Source: Kroppenstedtia guangzhouensis (GTDB taxonomy: Bacteria; Bacillota; Bacilli; Thermoactinomycetales; DSM-45169). From it: a DNA stretch of 64,000 nucleotides. The stretch lies in assembly GCF_014637345.1 (NCBI RefSeq), contig NZ_BMEX01000006.1, positions 62,001 to 126,000 on the forward strand, read 5' to 3'. Within the stretch, counting starts at the first letter, position 1; every line of letters begins with the position of its first letter. This document shows, one piece after another, positions 59,881 through 64,000 of this stretch. The notes beneath the pieces are model-generated. The model worked only from the letters and a program-made list of their open reading frames with translations, ran no database searches and had not been told where the DNA came from. Both the position numbers and the translations under genes were made by a program.

Positions 59881-61022
59881 TTTTGTTGACGGGGGCTGAT
59901 GGCTATATCGGATGGCCATTGATGCTGAAGTTAAGTCGAGCTTTTCCCGAGGAGAGAGTGATTGGAGTGGATCATCTCGGTCGACGCCGATGGGTCGGGG
60001 AAATCGGAAGTGTGAGTGCGATCCCGATCGCATCGATGGAAAAGCGCTTGGAGACGGCGAAAGAATTCGGGATGCATAACCTTACCTTTATCGAAGCCGA
60101 TCTTACAGAGTATACGATGGTATGCCAGCTGTTAAAAACCTTTCGACCCCGGGTGATCCTTCATGTGGCAGCCCAACCCGCCGCTCCCTATTCCCACCTT
60201 CACGCCCCCCTGGCCCACTTTACGCAGGAAAACAACAACCGCATGTGCCGGAATCTCCTGTGGGGAATCAAAGAGTGCGGGTTGGAACAGGAAACTCACT
60301 TTGTGGAAACCACAACCACCGGGGTATATGGCTCTCCCCATTTCACCATCCCTGAGGGATTTATCGATGTGAAAACAAAGACGGGTTCGGATACCATCCC
60401 CTACCCCGGAATGGCGACCTCCTGGTATCACATGAGCAAAGTGGGGGATATCAACAACCTTTACCTCTCATCCAAGATGTGGGGATTCTCCATCACCGAT
60501 TTAAGAACGGCCATCGTATTTGGAACCGGAACCGAAGAAACCCGGCTCCATCCGCATCTGGCCACCCGGTTTGACTTTGATTTTTACTTTGGTGTGGTTG
60601 CAAACCGATTTTGTGCACAAATGTTGGCGGATCATCCCATCACCCTTTACGGAAAAGGGGAGCAGAAAAAGCCGATGATCGCCTTGGAGGATGCGGTGGA
60701 CTCCCTGGCTCAAGCCGCTGCACTTTCACCCAATCAAAAGTTCCAAGTGTTTAACCAAATGACCTTGTTGGCCAGTCCCAAACAGCTGGCGGAACAGGTC
60801 CAACAAGCGGGACAGAAGCAAGGACTGCAGGCTCAAATCACCCATATCCCCAATCCCAGAAAAGAAAATGAAACCCATCAGATGAAGATGGAAAACAAAG
60901 GGTTCCGACAACACCTGCTACCACAGGAGGCGGTTTCTCTCCGGGAGGGCATGGACCGGATGGTGAAGGACCTTTTGCCTTACCGATCCGTATTTAAAGA
61001 ATACAAAGATCGGTTTTTATAA
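59877..61022 (+). CDS. UDP-sulfoquinovose synthase-like epimerase (SQD1/Agl3 family)
   Basis: Extended SDR enzyme of 381 residues that resembles SQD1 over its full length: LLTGADGYIGWPLMLKLS, SVSAIPIASMEKRLETAKE, AAQPAAPYSHLHAPLAHFTQ, ETTTTGVYGSP (threonine of the active site), PGMATSWYHMSKVGD (YxxxK), ANRFCAQMLADHPITLYGKG and IPNPRKENETHQMKM. SQD1 forms UDP-sulfoquinovose from UDP-glucose and sulfite; this protein may do the same or act on another hexose. The ATG overlaps the dehydrogenase stop. Finding this family in a spore-glycan locus is unusual. No sulfotransferase or glycolipid gene is beside it. Confidence 0.8.
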   Translation: MILLTGADGYIGWPLMLKLSRAFPEERVIGVDHLGRRRWVGEIGSVSAIPIASMEKRLETAKEFGMHNLTFIEADLTEYTMVCQLLKTFRPRVILHVAAQPAAPYSHLHAPLAHFTQENNNRMCRNLLWGIKECGLEQETHFVETTTTGVYGSPHFTIPEGFIDVKTKTGSDTIPYPGMATSWYHMSKVGDINNLYLSSKMWGFSITDLRTAIVFGTGTEETRLHPHLATRFDFDFYFGVVANRFCAQMLADHPITLYGKGEQKKPMIALEDAVDSLAQAAALSPNQKFQVFNQMTLLASPKQLAEQVQQAGQKQGLQAQITHIPNPRKENETHQMKMENKGFRQHLLPQEAVSLREGMDRMVKDLLPYRSVFKEYKDRFL

Positions 61023-61036
61023 AGGGCGGGAGCGCA

Positions 61037-62638
61037 ATGAAATGGTACTATCTCGAAAATATCCCCAATTATGTCCACACGGTTCCCTCCGGTTTTAAGG
61101 AAAACAGGGTACCTCTCTTTATACCCAAACCGGACTTGACTCCACGGGGGTTGGTTGACGAACTGAACCGATACAAACCCGACGTGATCCTGACCAATGG
61201 GTGGACCCCCTTTCATCGGGAACCTTATTTTCGGGCGATCCGTCAATATTGTGAAGAAACCCGGAGCCTTCACGTGTTTTGGTCGACGGAAGACCCCCTT
61301 CATACCGATTATTGGGGAATGTATATCCTGGAAACCGGACAGCCCGATGTCGTCTTCACCCATGCATTCCACGCTCCGCAAATGTATCAGGAAAGAGGGG
61401 TTCCCTCCTACTATCTTCCCTTTGCCTGCAATCCCCGGATTCATCGCACACTCCCCCCACTTCCTGAATATCAGACAGACATTTCCCTGGTGGCCAATTT
61501 CTCCAATGCAACCTTGGACAGTTGGCGAATCAACAGCCTTCAAATTCTGTTGGAACCGCTGTTGAGAGAAAAATTTTCAGTGTCCATCTGGGGCAAGGGA
61601 TGGGAGCGGGGAAAACAACTCCTCCCTTTTTCCATTCCCGATCACGTGATCCGGGGACCCATCCCGTATGACCGAGTTCCTCACGTGTATGCCTCTTCAA
61701 AAATGGTCTTGGGAATCCAGAATCACGCTGAACTGTTAACCCGGAGAACTTGGGAATGCATCGGTACAGGCGGGTTGTTGATCACCAACCACACCCCCGC
61801 TGTTCTCCGTCACTTTCAGCCCCATCTCCATTTGCTGACCAGTCGTCGTGGTGAGGAGACAAGGGAGTTGGCCCATTTCTTACTCCAAAATCAAAAGACC
61901 CGGCAAAAGATTGCCACTCATGGCCAACAGTGGGTCCACCAAAACCACCGGTACGCCCACCGCATCCGGAAAATGCTGGACATCGCATCAGAAATGCTTC
62001 AAGTCAAGAGAAACAAAGGGAAATATTATAAGGTTCCCAGCCCGTTTTTACGTCAAGAAATCCGTACCCATTCCACCTTTTCCAGCCTGCTGCCCCATGG
62101 AGAGCTGAGTAAAAATCCGTATCTCCCGGTAAGAAGAAAGCAGGGAAACCGAACCCGGGAGATTCGAAGCGGTTTATTGTTTTCACTCGCTTCTTGTCCG
62201 GATGGGCTCGATCTTCATCAAGCCCGGTTGAAACTGTTTCTTGCGGTTTGTCCCGCCAAAATTACAAAAATCACCTGCCGGTTTTTCAGCTGTTGCGAAG
62301 ATCCCGTCCACTCCACTCCTTCTCTTACCTTGGAAAAAGAAGAACAAACCATTGCCATAAACCTTCCCAACCGGAAAAAATTTTATCAAGAGCCCGTCAT
62401 CATTTCAGTCACTTCGCTGATCCGCCGCTTGATCCGACAACGGATAAAAACATTGGGGGTCTATCTATATATCCCCGTACATGACCACGGATCCGTTCAA
62501 TTCTTGGGGAGACAACAGCCAAAAACGCACGCCTTGTCCGGAGTCATCTATTATCAGCGCTTCGTTCCCCGATTGGAAATCACCTACCGGAACAAAACAC
62601 ACAGCTTCCTTCCGGATTGGCCCCGATTTGTCGAGTAG
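61037..62638 (+). CDS. cgeB: CgeB-like spore glycosyltransferase with extra C-terminal domain
   Basis: A 533-residue protein. Residues 1-330 follow the CgeB/DUF3880 pattern: ILTNGWTPFHREPYFRAIRQ, HVFWSTEDPLHTDYWG (about 85), DVVFTHAFHAPQMY, YLPFACNPRIHR (about 135), VANFSNATL, and the glycosyltransferase-1 part WGKGWERGKQLLPF, YASSKMVLGIQNHAELLTRRTWECIGTGG (about 240) where ECIGTGG is the nucleotide-sugar site. CgeB is a B. subtilis spore-maturation protein. Residues 370-533 form an additional beta-rich domain starting RSGLLFSLASCPDGLDLHQA, similar to DNRLRE-type domains. GGGAGCG lies 4-6 bases before ATG. It is the last gene of the glycan locus. Confidence 0.85.
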   Translation: MKWYYLENIPNYVHTVPSGFKENRVPLFIPKPDLTPRGLVDELNRYKPDVILTNGWTPFHREPYFRAIRQYCEETRSLHVFWSTEDPLHTDYWGMYILETGQPDVVFTHAFHAPQMYQERGVPSYYLPFACNPRIHRTLPPLPEYQTDISLVANFSNATLDSWRINSLQILLEPLLREKFSVSIWGKGWERGKQLLPFSIPDHVIRGPIPYDRVPHVYASSKMVLGIQNHAELLTRRTWECIGTGGLLITNHTPAVLRHFQPHLHLLTSRRGEETRELAHFLLQNQKTRQKIATHGQQWVHQNHRYAHRIRKMLDIASEMLQVKRNKGKYYKVPSPFLRQEIRTHSTFSSLLPHGELSKNPYLPVRRKQGNRTREIRSGLLFSLASCPDGLDLHQARLKLFLAVCPAKITKITCRFFSCCEDPVHSTPSLTLEKEEQTIAINLPNRKKFYQEPVIISVTSLIRRLIRQRIKTLGVYLYIPVHDHGSVQFLGRQQPKTHALSGVIYYQRFVPRLEITYRNKTHSFLPDWPRFVE

Positions 62639-62718
62639 ATGGAAACCGGGGAGGGGTAAAACCCCATCCCGACCGTCCAAGAACGATCACAACGCTTTCA
62701 AGTTGAATCCGACAACAC

Positions 62719-64000
62719 TCATGGCTCATTTTTATTTGTTTCTTCCCGCCACCATAAGGCTTTTTCCGGCTCTTCCAATACCTCCTGAATTTCCTGTTGC
62801 TCTGCCACCGCCGGTGGGGATCCACGCAGCGATTTACCGGAAGTCTCCTTTACAAAATATGTCACGACAATCATCCCGACCACCCCGGCGAAAATCAGGT
62901 AATAAGCCGGCACCAGTCGATTTCCTGTCAAATTGATCAACCAGGACACCAATAAGGGAGTCGTGCCGCCAAATATGGAGGCTGAAATATTGTAGGTAAC
63001 AGCCAGTGCCCCGTATCTCACTTCGGTATAGAAAAGGGAGGGCAACAGGGAAGGCATCGTCCCTTGGAAGGTGGAAGAGAAGACAGCCAACATCATCAAT
63101 CCTAAAAAGACGTACCCCACCATGCCGCTTCCGATCAGCCAAAAGGAGGGGAGCGATAAAAAGATCAATCCGATCAATCCTCCCTGCACGATCCGTTTGG
63201 CACCCACCCGGTCACCAAAATACCCCATCAAAAGAACCATCGGGATCATGATCACCATGACGATCACAATCAACAACAACCCTTTGGTCTCTCCATAACC
63301 CAGCACGGCAGACAGATGGGAAGGCATATAAGACAAAACCATATAGTTGACCACGTTATAAAAAAACACCACGACCATGCCGATTAGCAGCGTCTTCCAA
63401 TAAGAGACGAAGATCTCTTTCATCGAGATATGTTGATTTTCTTCCCGTGCCTCTTCCATCGCTTCAAAAGCTGGCGTCTCTTCGAGGTGATTACGAAAGT
63501 AAAGGCCGATCAAACCCAAGGGTGCCGCAATCCAAAATGGAATACGCCACCCCCACTCCACCATCCCTTTTGTTCCCAGCAGAAACGTGAGCAAAGTGAC
63601 CAAACCCGCCCCGGCAATATAGCCGATCAGGGTACCCACTTCCAATCCGCTGGCCATCACTCCCCGCCTTTTATCCGGAGTCGATTCCGCAATAAACGTC
63701 ATGGCGCCGGCATACTCCCCACCCGTGGAAAATCCCTGAACCAAGCGGGCCAGCAACAATAAAAGAGTGGCCGTGGAACCGATTGAGGTATAACCGGGAA
63801 TCAGACCGATACTCAACGTGGACACCGCCATCAGAATCAACGTGATCGCCAGAACTCTTTTCCGTCCCCACCTGTCTCCCAACATCCCGAAAATGACTCC
63901 GCCCAGCGGCCGGACGAGAAAGGCCACAGCAAAAGTGGCAAAAGCATAGATCAATTGCAGGCTGCCGGTCAATTCGGGAAAAAACACTTTGCCGATGGTT
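62719..64000 (-). CDS. proP: MFS transporter, ProP-like (N-terminus beyond window)
   Basis: Proton-symporter of the metabolite:H+ family, possibly for proline, betaine or an organic acid. The visible 427 residues start in the first span region (TIGKVFFPELTGSLQLIYAF) and continue through ten or more spans. Motifs: RPLGGVIFGMLGDRWGRKRV (loop 2-3), RLVQGFSTGGEYAGAMTFIAE (about 100), and FFYNVVNYMVLSYMPSHL. The pattern matches ProP. The ATG or GTG start lies beyond 64000; an internal GTG at 63987 is not a start. The C-terminus is charged and short (EEPEKALWWREETNKNEP), without the ProP coiled coil. Confidence 0.88.
   Translation of the reverse strand, partial: TIGKVFFPELTGSLQLIYAFATFAVAFLVRPLGGVIFGMLGDRWGRKRVLAITLILMAVSTLSIGLIPGYTSIGSTATLLLLLARLVQGFSTGGEYAGAMTFIAESTPDKRRGVMASGLEVGTLIGYIAGAGLVTLLTFLLGTKGMVEWGWRIPFWIAAPLGLIGLYFRNHLEETPAFEAMEEAREENQHISMKEIFVSYWKTLLIGMVVVFFYNVVNYMVLSYMPSHLSAVLGYGETKGLLLIVIVMVIMIPMVLLMGYFGDRVGAKRIVQGGLIGLIFLSLPSFWLIGSGMVGYVFLGLMMLAVFSSTFQGTMPSLLPSLFYTEVRYGALAVTYNISASIFGGTTPLLVSWLINLTGNRLVPAYYLIFAGVVGMIVVTYFVKETSGKSLRGSPPAVAEQQEIQEVLEEPEKALWWREETNKNEP

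Noticed and set aside
1-64000. CRISPR arrays, insertion sequences, prophage or rRNA
   Set aside because: No regularly spaced repeats, transposase motifs, phage genes or rRNA sequence were seen.

Overview
The window reads as chromosome from an endospore-forming, moderately GC-rich Gram-positive of the Bacillales. Thermoactinomycetaceae-type genera are my best guess, which is inference. The reasons are Shine-Dalgarno sites close to AGGAGGTGATC, many TTG and GTG starts, an S-box riboswitch, spore photoproduct lyase (splAB), a CgeB-type spore glycosyltransferase, LytR-CpsA-Psr and BcrC envelope enzymes, and sortase-type surface proteins. No prophage, insertion sequence, CRISPR array or rRNA is visible. 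One tRNA gene (Ala, GGC) is present.

Layout. 1-6300 (minus): metH, cut by the window edge and headed by a SAM riboswitch, then pgcA and a PTS glucose-type IIA protein. 6301-11300: an EcsC-family protein, a secreted alkaline phosphatase, tRNA-Ala and an LCP protein. 11400-15720 (minus): two paralogous secreted surface proteins with (M/I)PKTA sorting signals, one of them broken by three frameshifts, and a lipoprotein. 15830-21432 (minus): an ABC importer (binding protein, frameshifted ATPase, fused double permease) with an argininosuccinate-lyase-like enzyme. 21685-29662: a secreted PIG-L deacetylase, a VWA lipoprotein, small unknown genes, an HTH-TPR regulator with an overlapping small secreted-peptide gene (RRNPP-type signalling), a candidate pseudoknot RNA and bcrC.

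29833-36150 is a gmu-like beta-glucoside/glucomannan-oligosaccharide locus. A minus-strand PTS (IIB, IIA, IIC) and a family 1 phospho-glycosidase face a plus-strand in-frame fusion of mannose-6-phosphate isomerase with a ROK sugar kinase, followed by a GntR regulator. 36487-49163 (plus) is a xylo-oligosaccharide locus: a YesM/YesN-type two-component system, a sugar ABC importer without its own ATPase, a GH52 beta-xylosidase, a YesL-like protein, an aldose epimerase, xylA and xylB. Imported xylo-oligosaccharides would be cut to xylose, isomerised and phosphorylated for the pentose phosphate pathway.

49413-50703 is splAB. 50805-54610 (minus) is a MerR-controlled acyl-CoA synthetase/acyl-CoA dehydrogenase operon with a perfect palindromic operator. 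55611-62638 looks like a spore-surface glycan locus: two small coat-like proteins, two epimerases (one resembling UDP-sulfoquinovose synthase), a DegT aminotransferase, a hexapeptide acyltransferase, a Gfo/Idh dehydrogenase and a CgeB-like glycosyltransferase. A ProP-like MFS transporter runs off the right edge. A roughly 90-bp palindromic element recurs between genes. All assignments come from reading translations and motifs by eye; no database search was run.
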